5,661 nucleotides of DNA from a candidate division TA06 bacterium SM23_40 (GTDB lineage: Bacteria; LJUI01; SM1-40), in contig LJUI01000189.1 of assembly GCA_001303705.1 (NCBI GenBank), forward strand, positions 1 to 5,661, in the 5' to 3' direction. Shown here piece after piece: positions 1 through 4,908 of the stretch; position 1 is the stretch's first letter, and each line of letters begins with the position of its first letter. Below the pieces are notes generated by a model. The model saw nothing but the letters and a program-made list of their open reading frames with translations, did no database searches and was not told the origin of the DNA. Both the position numbers and the translations under genes were made by a program.

Positions 1-105
1 TCCCCTGTCGATAAGGGTGAGCTGCATCCTCACAAAGGTCCGGATATCCTCCGGCCCGGTCGTCGCTATACGAACTTCCATCTCGCGGCCCCGATCAAAG
101 CCATA
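1..105. repeat. Copy 1 of a perfect 105-bp direct repeat
   Basis: Identical over all 105 bases to 3248-3352, same orientation, offset 3247. Identity ends sharply at 106 (g against t). It starts at the window edge, so its full length to the left is unknown. It encodes the end of the signal region and the start of the peptidase propeptide. Confidence 0.97.
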
Positions 106-177
106 GGCAAGCCCTGCCCCGAGCAGGATCGACGCCACGAGCACGCAGATCAGCCCACGTTCCCACAAGCTCCCCAT
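1..177 (-). CDS. M14 peptidase N-terminus with signal peptide (partial, runs off left edge)
   Basis: This is the 5' end of a secreted zinc carboxypeptidase-like gene; only 59 codons are in the window. The ATG at 177 has a GGAGG eight bases upstream. The protein begins MGSLWERG, followed by a hydrophobic stretch at residues 9-24 (LICVLVASILLGAGLA), which is a classic Sec signal peptide with a likely cleavage site near residues 24-27. From residue 25 on (YGFDRGREMEVRIATTG) it equals the N-terminal propeptide of the larger peptidase gene at 286-3328: positions 1-105 are base-for-base identical to 3248-3352. The catalytic domain lies outside the window, so the enzyme class is inferred from the identical paralogue. 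It may be a tandem duplicate, or the true 5' end of the other gene displaced by misassembly. Confidence 0.8.
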   Translation of the reverse strand, partial: MGSLWERGLICVLVASILLGAGLAYGFDRGREMEVRIATTGPEDIRTFVRMQLTLIDRG

Positions 178-185
178 CGCCTTCT

Positions 186-190
186 CCTCC
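186..190 (-). promoter_or_regulatory. Strong ribosome-binding site for the signal-peptide start at 177
   Basis: On the minus strand GGAGG is followed by eight bases (AGAAGGCG) and then ATG at 177. This near-ideal Shine-Dalgarno site fixes the start of the peptidase gene. The equivalent position upstream of the second copy, around 3430, has nothing comparable. Confidence 0.75.
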
Positions 191-198
191 CTTCATCC

Positions 199-261
199 TC
201 ATGAAGTGCGGCGCGCAGCGAAGCGAAAAAAGACCCCGAGAAGAGCATCGATCTTCGCCAT
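199..261 (-). CDS. Possible 20-residue small ORF between the two peptidase genes
   Basis: An ATG at 261 is preceded by GGAGG with five bases between (positions 267-271), and the frame closes with TGA at 199-201, 21 bases before the next gene's ATG. The peptide begins MAKIDALLGVFF and ends RFAARRTS, so it has a short hydrophobic centre and a basic tail. The good ribosome-binding site and the position between two co-directional genes are the only support. It is too short to assign by homology. It could be a translated leader coupling the two genes, the stub of a decayed gene, or chance. Its first residues loosely recall the starts of PilT-type ATPases, but nothing after them does. Confidence 0.25.
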   Translation of the reverse strand: MAKIDALLGVFFRFAARRTS

Positions 262-274
262 CGTTACCTCCCGG

Positions 275-304
275 CGTCAGCCTCCTCAATCGAGGAGGCT
301 GACG
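275..304 (-). other. 13-bp perfect hairpin over the peptidase stop codon
   Basis: Positions 275-287 and 292-304 are exact reverse complements (CGTCAGCCTCCTC paired with GAGGAGGCTGACG) with a four-base loop. The TGA stop at 286-288 lies at the apex. No T-run follows in the direction of transcription; a ribosome-binding site and ATG follow instead. It is therefore more likely an mRNA-stabilising or coupling hairpin, or a Rho-assisted end, than a standard intrinsic terminator. Confidence 0.6.
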
Positions 305-1341
305 TCGAAGTCGAACTCGTCCTGGTCGATAATGGTGTTCGGCGGGAGGCCGATCGTGACCCGATAGGTGTAGGCCCCGAGGGGCGCGGTGAGAGGGATC
401 TGGTGGGTCCGATGCCCCTGGATGACCTGCCCGGGCTGAAGCGTCACATAGATGGGCCCGAGGATCGGGTTCCCCGCATAGGGATTCCCATTCGGCAGCC
501 ATACCTCGGCGATGCCGTAGAAGCTCTGTGCCTGTTGAGTAGTGTTCGTGAGCGTGAAGTCATACCCGAGCGTCTCGCCCGGCGAGTAGCTCGTTGCGTC
601 CGGCTCGAGCTCGATCGTCACATCCGGCTCCGGCGGCAGGATGTCGAAGAACTCGACGATCGCCGTCATCAAGTCGGACTTCGTATACTGCCCGTCGGCC
701 AGCCCCCCGAACTCGAATGACGTGCCGAACGTGTGGCCGCCGTAGGTCTGCTCCATTGCCACGCCGATCGGATCGGAGTTCGACGAATTCCGGAAGATGA
801 GCTCGGCAGGAGCGATCGGCCCTATGTGGTCGATCCAGCTGTTCTCGCCCACGTAGCTCCAGCTCATCGTGCCGACCTCGGGCATGAGCGTGTTCGCCTG
901 TCCACTCACCGAGTACAGGTCGCCGCTCCCGTCGCCGAGCGCATCGATGCCGAACAGCGGACCGAAGTCGTGACCCCCTTGGATCGGGTCCCAGTACCAG
1001 ACCTCGCCGCCCTCCATGTACAGATTGCCGCCGCCCTGGACATAACTCTCGAGGGCCAGCGCCTGGGCACTGTTTTCCATAATCCTGTAACTGTTAGGGG
1101 AGATCCCCAGGTTGACGAAGATCGCATCGAAGTCATCGATCTCGCCCTGCGAGAAGAGATCGGTCGTAATGACGCTGGCGATGCCGTGCTCGAGTAAGGT
1201 CTGAGCCTGCGCTGTGCCGCTGATGGGAGTGCCATCCGCCTCCCAGATGAGCACGGGCTCGCGCCCGACCATGAGCATGAACGAGTCCGTGGATGCGTAG
1301 CCGCCCGCCGCGGTAATCCGCCGCGGTAATGTCGAGCGCAA
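286..1341 (-). CDS. C-terminal part of the frameshifted peptidase: GATase-like domain plus Ig-like domain
   Basis: This frame carries the last third of the multidomain peptidase. The first possible start is a TTG at 1341 without a ribosome-binding site, and residues 1-8 are out-of-frame with the parent protein, so I read it as a continuation, not an independent gene. Residues about 28-235 look like an alpha/beta class I glutamine-amidotransferase-like or ThuA-like fold: a first strand PVLIWEAD, then FDAIFVNLG, the helix-and-strand signature LESYVQGGGNLYMEGGE, and a closing segment GTSFEFGGL. No catalytic Cys is visible, so it is probably a non-catalytic structural domain, as in many secreted proteins of FCB-type bacteria. 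Residues about 240-351 form an Ig-like beta domain (YSPGETLGYDFTLTN, VTLQPGQ, GAYTYRVTIG). It ends DFDVSLLD without a recognisable sorting signal. Confidence 0.75.
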   Translation of the reverse strand: MRSTLPRRITAAGGYASTDSFMLMVGREPVLIWEADGTPISGTAQAQTLLEHGIASVITTDLFSQGEIDDFDAIFVNLGISPNSYRIMENSAQALALESYVQGGGNLYMEGGEVWYWDPIQGGHDFGPLFGIDALGDGSGDLYSVSGQANTLMPEVGTMSWSYVGENSWIDHIGPIAPAELIFRNSSNSDPIGVAMEQTYGGHTFGTSFEFGGLADGQYTKSDLMTAIVEFFDILPPEPDVTIELEPDATSYSPGETLGYDFTLTNTTQQAQSFYGIAEVWLPNGNPYAGNPILGPIYVTLQPGQVIQGHRTHQIPLTAPLGAYTYRVTIGLPPNTIIDQDEFDFDVSLLD

Positions 1342-3328
1342 AGGTCACCGGGTGAGCTGTCGGCGTAGTGGGATCGATCTCGACAACATATGGCGTGTAC
1401 GACTCCCCGGTGCCGCCCCCTCCTGTGATGTCCGGGTAGCTGGCGGTGGCTACGAGGATGTCCACATACGGATCGCTGGTTGACAGGTCGGCAGAAATAT
1501 CTTCTGCGTCCCCGGCGCCGACATTGACGAGGGTGATCGTGATGTCCGCCGTCTCGCCCGGATCGAGCCGCCCGTTATTATTCCCGCCTACAGAATCGTC
1601 GATATCGCTATCATGATAGGCGAGCGCGGGACCGGCCGGCGGCGGCGCCACTTCGACACATTCGAGATCGTAGCCGGGGAACGACTCGTTGGGGTCACCT
1701 CCGCCATCATCCTGAATCTTGAGATATCGTGCCTGCGCCAGGCCGGACCCGGAGAGATCGAAGTCGGCGGTGGCCGTCGCCCAGCCGATGTGCGTCCAGG
1801 GGCCGTTCCACTCGTTAGCACCGTACACATCGAATCCCTCGGGAGTGGTCCCACCCTCATATACCCGGAAGTCATCTCCCGGACCGTTTACGACCTCGTG
1901 CCCCTCGCCCATGTCGAGGACCACCCAGCCAGAGACGCCGATCGACACGGCCTTTCCATCGAGAGGGCCGAGACACCACGGGCTCAACGTATGGTTGTTG
2001 TAGGTGTCATTGGGGTCGGTAACATCGCAGTAGTCGACCCTGTATGCATAGGTCTGCGGCTCGGCAAGCGGCGCGAGCTCGACATCGACCTGGGTCGCGG
2101 AACTGGCCGTAACCACGATATTGGGAATTGTCTTCGGCTCGTACCCGTTCGCCCACACATGCAAGCTATAGGTCCCCGGCAACACGAAGCGGTGGTAGTC
2201 TCCCACCTCGGGGTCGGTGTACACCGGCCAGTCGATCTCGACGACGGTGACGATCGCAGGCAGCGGATCATGGGTGATCGAATCAGTGACTGTGCCCGTG
2301 ATTCCATATCCCACCTGCTCCATCATGTACAGCATGGCCTCGCGGTTGAGTTCGAAGTAGTAGTCGATCTGGCTCTGCGGCGGAGTCTTCACATAGGAGA
2401 TCTCTGTCGTCCACCCGATCGTCCCCATCACTCCGTAGTAGGTATCTTTCGACGCGCCGTGGATGGGGTACATGCCCATATTGCCCTGTCCGTACTCGTA
2501 CCCCGAGGTCGAGCTGTATCCGGCCGCCAGGTACTCGTAGTGATCATCATCCATCGTCGGGTCGGAGTGATAGCTCCAGGCATAGGAGATATACTCGGTC
2601 CCCGAGTGGAACGAGGTCCCGTGGACGAACTGGTTGGCCAGCATCACCGAACGGAGCGCCTGGACCTCCGGCTGTGAATAGGGACCCGGGCTGCTGCCCC
2701 AGCCCTCCCACATGTACCCGAAGTCCCGGTTGCAGTCGACCCCGTTGGCGTTGTACCGGCTGACGGAGATCACGCCGTCCGGATTGACCATCGGATCGAT
2801 CCAGATCTCCCTGTTGTTGATGAGCCATGTGATCTCCGGCAGTACCCCGTAGTTGGCAACCAGATACTCGATCATCATGAGGGGGACCTCGACAGCGATC
2901 CGCTCGTCGCCATGGACCGCTCCGTCGAACAGTATCTCCGGCTCGGGCTCATCCTCTGCCGCGTTATCGCTGAGCTTCATGATATACAGCGTACGGCCCT
3001 GCACGCTCGTCCCGATGGTGTACAGCGCACAGATGTCAGGATAGTTGGTAGCCAGTGAGTCGAGGATATTCACCATCTCCGTATAGCTACGATAGTACCC
3101 ATCCGTTCCCTCGCGCGGGCGCTCTTCGAGATGCCGTACCCACTCGAGATCGCGGTCGATATCCTCGACGAGGACCTCGACATCGAATCCCAGCTGTCTC
3201 AGTCTGGCCAGCTCCGGCTCGGTCACCCGCGCCCGTACATATCCCTCTCCCCTGTCGATAAGGGTGAGCTGCATCCTCACAAAGGTCCGGATATCCTCCG
3301 GCCCGGTCGTCGCTATACGAACTTCCAT
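1133..3328 (-). CDS. M14 family zinc carboxypeptidase (carboxypeptidase T-like), N-terminal part of split gene
   Basis: A metallocarboxypeptidase expected to remove C-terminal residues from extracellular peptides. Residues 1-75 resemble an inhibitory propeptide. The M14 domain spans about 78-340: zinc ligands H139 and E142 in HGDE and H241 in FHSG; NREIWI at 171-176 with R173 matching the catalytic Arg position of carboxypeptidase T; NPDG at 182; N200-R201 for the substrate carboxylate; candidate Tyr at 297/298; catalytic Glu E309 in TTEI. Residues about 341-420 are a carboxypeptidase-regulatory-like domain, 425-562 a discoidin-like domain (GFDVYGANEWNGPW, ARYLKIQDD), 565-670 a COG1470/NEW3-like Ig domain (NNNGRLDPGETADITITL). 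From about residue 671 to the stop at 1133 the sequence is out-of-frame. ATG 3328 is the first start after an in-frame TGA at 3399 region; there is no signal peptide and only a weak ribosome-binding site, unlike the copy starting at 177. Confidence 0.88.
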   Translation of the reverse strand: MEVRIATTGPEDIRTFVRMQLTLIDRGEGYVRARVTEPELARLRQLGFDVEVLVEDIDRDLEWVRHLEERPREGTDGYYRSYTEMVNILDSLATNYPDICALYTIGTSVQGRTLYIMKLSDNAAEDEPEPEILFDGAVHGDERIAVEVPLMMIEYLVANYGVLPEITWLINNREIWIDPMVNPDGVISVSRYNANGVDCNRDFGYMWEGWGSSPGPYSQPEVQALRSVMLANQFVHGTSFHSGTEYISYAWSYHSDPTMDDDHYEYLAAGYSSTSGYEYGQGNMGMYPIHGASKDTYYGVMGTIGWTTEISYVKTPPQSQIDYYFELNREAMLYMMEQVGYGITGTVTDSITHDPLPAIVTVVEIDWPVYTDPEVGDYHRFVLPGTYSLHVWANGYEPKTIPNIVVTASSATQVDVELAPLAEPQTYAYRVDYCDVTDPNDTYNNHTLSPWCLGPLDGKAVSIGVSGWVVLDMGEGHEVVNGPGDDFRVYEGGTTPEGFDVYGANEWNGPWTHIGWATATADFDLSGSGLAQARYLKIQDDGGGDPNESFPGYDLECVEVAPPPAGPALAYHDSDIDDSVGGNNNGRLDPGETADITITLVNVGAGDAEDISADLSTSDPYVDILVATASYPDITGGGGTGESYTPYVVEIDPTTPTAHPVTFALDITAADYRGGRLRIHGLVHAHGRARARAHLGGGWHSHQRHSAGSDLTRARHRQRHYDRSLLAGRDR
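1305..1330 (-). repeat. Perfect 13-bp tandem duplication causing the frameshift
   Basis: The unit ccgccgcggtaat occurs twice head to tail at 1305-1317 and 1318-1330, with no further partial copy on either side. Thirteen is not a multiple of three, so the extra copy moves the reading frame by one. Deleting either copy joins the two halves of the peptidase. Confidence 0.95.
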
Positions 3329-3352
3329 CTCGCGGCCCCGATCAAAGCCATA
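3248..3352. repeat. Copy 2 of the perfect 105-bp direct repeat
   Basis: Identical to 1-105. The match stops between 3352 and 3353, inside what is signal-peptide coding sequence in copy 1. Upstream of the break the in-frame codons meet a stop within about 20 codons and no hydrophobic segment is encoded in any minus-strand frame. Confidence 0.97.
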
Positions 3353-3588
3353 TCCTCTGTCCTGGCAGGTGCCGGACTCACCTTCGGCGACTCACAGACT
3401 CCGCCCCCTGCGGACGAGGCTGGTCGCACCACATCGCTCCCGAAGCCTCGTCTCTCCATCCTTCTTCCGGGACCGGCGGATCGCCGGCCCTGTCCGGGGA
3501 ACGGAATGCTCCCTGCCGAGGGATCACGACCCCCCAGCAGGAGCAGAAGATGCCGGCCTCGGCTCGTGGTTTCCTTTTCTGCCCGTAT

Positions 3589-3617
3589 AGCGTATCATCT
3601 CTTTCGTCGGATGTCAA
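3589..3617 (-). promoter_or_regulatory. Putative sigma70-type promoter facing the peptidase gene
   Basis: On the minus strand a perfect TTGACA (-35, positions 3612-3617) is followed by 17 bases and TACGCT (-10, positions 3589-3594, three of six matches to TATAAT). The spacing is ideal and it sits in an AT-richer patch. Transcription would start near 3582, giving a leader of about 254 bases before ATG 3328. The -10 is weak, so this is a tentative call. Confidence 0.4.
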
Positions 3618-3639
3618 GGCACAAATGCCTGCCTGTTAA

Positions 3640-3690
3640 GCAAAAGTAGAAATGTCCGGTTCTTAGCAAAATAGAAATGTCCTATTTTGC
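3640..3690. mobile_element. Possible insertion-sequence end remnant with repeated TAGAAATGTCC motif
   Basis: GCAAAAGTAGAAATGTCC at 3640-3657 recurs with one base missing at 3666-3682. The second copy also forms a hairpin: GCAAAATAG at 3666-3674 pairs with CTATTTTGC at 3682-3690 around a seven-base loop. Repeated TAGAAATGTCC-type strings recall the transposase-binding ends of some DDE insertion sequences, an impression from memory rather than a comparison. No transposase gene and no matching opposite end are in the window, so at most one end or a solo remnant is present. Its AT-rich makeup contrasts with the flanks. Confidence 0.4.
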
Positions 3691-3905
3691 CCTGGCACAG
3701 ACAGCTATTTCGTGCTGGCCGGGCGGGTTCTCGGCGCCCCATCCCCGTTCCACTTAAGGGAGACTGCCCGGTCCCCGGCGGAACCCAGATGCCCTGTGCT
3801 GCACCCCCGTCGCCCGCCGGGGCTCTCTGTCGTCGCCTTTTCCGGTACCCGATGCCCTTGATGAGGGCAGCCGCAGATATGCCGATCTTCCCCTGCCCGG
3901 CGTGC

Positions 3906-3934
3906 GTGTACAGTCCGGGTGGACCACCGTACAC
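3906..3934. repeat. Imperfect palindrome downstream of the radical SAM gene
   Basis: GTGTAC at 3906-3911 pairs with GTACAC at 3929-3934, enclosing a second short symmetry, GGTGG-A-CCACC. It lies about 30 bases past the radical SAM stop. It could be part of a transcript end, but there is no T-run. Confidence 0.35.
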
Positions 3935-3942
3935 ATCTCGAA

Positions 3943-3954
3943 GGACCGCGGTCC
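3943..3954. repeat. Perfect 12-bp palindrome GGACCGCGGTCC
   Basis: Self-complementary sequence ten bases after the radical SAM stop codon, without loop or T-run. It may be chance, or with the palindrome at 3906-3934 part of a transcript 3' end. Confidence 0.35.
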
Positions 3955-3964
3955 AGAATGGCTA

Positions 3965-4840
3965 CTACAGCCCGCGCATCCATTCCCGTCGCAGGGCTGG
4001 CGGTCCCTTGCCCAGACAGTCGTCGATGGCAGACAGCAGGCGCTCCCTGTCGCGGGAGAGGATCCCTGCCAGTGCGACATAGTTCGATGCGTGGTTGGTG
4101 CGGAAGATGGTCCCCCCGAGATCGGTCAGATGATCGACGACGATGCGCATCTCGCCCAGGAGATCGAGCGGGGATGGCAGTGCGAAGTCGCCACGGCGCT
4201 CCTCTTCCCACAGCTCGGTTCCCGGCACTACCATCAGTGTGAGGAGAGAGAAGTATCGAGGAGACATGGCCGCGATCGCCCGAGCTGTCGCCACCGCGTG
4301 CTCCTGCGACCGCTCGGTCCCGCCCAGGCCGAGGAGCCCGATGACCGAGACCTTCATTCCCGCATCCTGTGCCCGCCGTACCGCCTCGACCATCTCTTCG
4401 ACCGTGGCGCCCTTGTTCACCCGCTCCAGTACAACATTGTCGCCGCTCTCCAGACCGATGTAGATGATCGAGAGCAGGGCCTTGCGCAGTTGTACGAGCT
4501 CCTCGTGGCTCCGCCCGAGGATGTCCGGGGCGTTGGCATAGGAGCCGATGCGATTGAGCCGTGGGAAGCGTTGCCTCAATGCCGTGAGGACGGGGAGGAG
4601 TCGCCTGTTGCTCAAGACGAGCGCATTACCATCGGCGAGGAAGGCCCGCCGTACCGTGGGCAAGGTGCGGCCGGCGAGCTCGATGTCCTCGAACACCTCT
4701 GCCGCCGGCCTCATCATGAACGGCTTGTCGAGATAGGTCGGACAGAACGTGCACCGGTTGTGCGAACAGCCATAGGTAACTTGTAGTATGTAACTCTCTG
4801 CCTCGCTCGGAGGCCTGATGACCATACCCTTGTACCGCAT
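3965..4840 (-). CDS. Radical SAM superfamily protein
   Basis: A 291-residue cytoplasmic iron-sulfur enzyme expected to cleave S-adenosylmethionine to a 5'-deoxyadenosyl radical. The cluster-binding motif is GCSHNRCTFC with C25, C30 and C33 (spacing C-x4-C-x2-C, as in the GCS-N-CTFC group of Elp3/MiaB/NifB-like proteins). Other family marks are FLADGNAL at 67-74 (the GGE-equivalent strand), YIGLESGD at 127-134 and GLLGLGG at 168-174. The length fits a bare radical SAM core with a short C-terminal helical tail; no TRAM, B12-binding or SPASM domain is present. The substrate is unknown. ATG 4840 gives a standard N-terminus (YILQVTYGCSHN) behind a modest AGAGCCAGG. The gene lies 68 bases downstream of the propeller gene on the same strand and may share its transcript. 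Confidence 0.9.
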   Translation of the reverse strand: MRYKGMVIRPPSEAESYILQVTYGCSHNRCTFCPTYLDKPFMMRPAAEVFEDIELAGRTLPTVRRAFLADGNALVLSNRRLLPVLTALRQRFPRLNRIGSYANAPDILGRSHEELVQLRKALLSIIYIGLESGDNVVLERVNKGATVEEMVEAVRRAQDAGMKVSVIGLLGLGGTERSQEHAVATARAIAAMSPRYFSLLTLMVVPGTELWEEERRGDFALPSPLDLLGEMRIVVDHLTDLGGTIFRTNHASNYVALAGILSRDRERLLSAIDDCLGKGPPALRREWMRGL

Positions 4841-4908
4841 CCTGGCTCTTTAGGCGGGCGTGGCAGGATCACCCACCTGTGCATCGGTCCGTGCGGGAGG
4901 CGATCCCC

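Larger units (their letters stand above)
286..3328 (-). pseudogene. Composite M14 peptidase gene split by a 13-bp duplication frameshift
   Basis: This entry joins the two ORFs at 1133-3328 and 286-1341. The span 3328 to 286 is 3043 bases; removing one 13-base copy of the tandem duplication at 1305-1330 leaves 3030 bases, exactly 1010 codons with the stop, so one protein of 1009 residues. The repaired junction reads FALDITAAGGYASTDSFMLMVG, smooth and typical of a domain linker. Predicted order: propeptide, M14 peptidase, carboxypeptidase-regulatory-like domain, discoidin-like domain, COG1470-like Ig domain, Rossmann/GATase-like domain, C-terminal Ig-like domain. Adding the 32 residues seen upstream in the other copy (start at 177) would give 1041 residues with a signal peptide. 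Whether the frameshift is real, variable or a sequencing or assembly error cannot be decided here. Confidence 0.7.
3353..3964. other. 612-bp region without a convincing gene
   Basis: Open frames exist on both strands here but none has family resemblance or a good ribosome-binding site, and they overlap one another as expected by chance in GC-rich DNA. The region does hold: a leader of about 230 bases next to the peptidase start with several inverted repeats (for example 3413-3420 with 3445-3452); a sigma70-like promoter at 3589-3617; an AT-richer patch with a doubled insertion-sequence-end-like motif at 3640-3690; and two palindromes just after the radical SAM stop (3906-3934, 3943-3954). A minus-strand frame around 3840-3900 reads GKIGISAAALIKGIGY, which might be a decayed gene, but I cannot identify it. 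Confidence 0.6.

Noticed and set aside
275-304. Hairpin as a standard Rho-independent terminator
   Set aside because: The stem is strong but no T-run follows on the minus strand; a ribosome-binding site and an ATG follow instead.
95-502. 135-codon minus-strand frame over the intergenic hairpin and both gene ends
   Set aside because: It crosses the stop of one peptidase and the signal peptide of the next in a different frame; composition is typical of a shadow frame.
1613-2677. 354-codon open frame on the plus strand
   Set aside because: It lies wholly antisense to the well-supported M14 catalytic and accessory domains; GC-rich coding DNA often leaves long antisense frames. Its protein has no recognisable features.
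3131-3649. 172-codon plus-strand frame across the repeat junction
   Set aside because: Antisense to the peptidase start at one end and low-complexity, arginine/proline-rich at the other; no ribosome-binding site or family resemblance.
3614-3934. Minus-strand frames in the intergenic region (for example the one reading GKIGISAAALIKGIGY)
   Set aside because: Starts are GTG or internal ATG without ribosome-binding sites, the frames overlap each other, and one runs through the repeated insertion-sequence-end motif. No function can be supported, though a decayed gene remains possible.
3902-4786. 294-codon open frame on the plus strand
   Set aside because: Antisense shadow of the radical SAM gene, which has clear cluster-binding and core motifs on the minus strand.
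4841-4908. Promoter or terminator between the propeller and radical SAM genes
   Set aside because: The 68-base gap has no clear -35/-10 pair and no hairpin followed by T residues, so co-transcription is the simpler reading.
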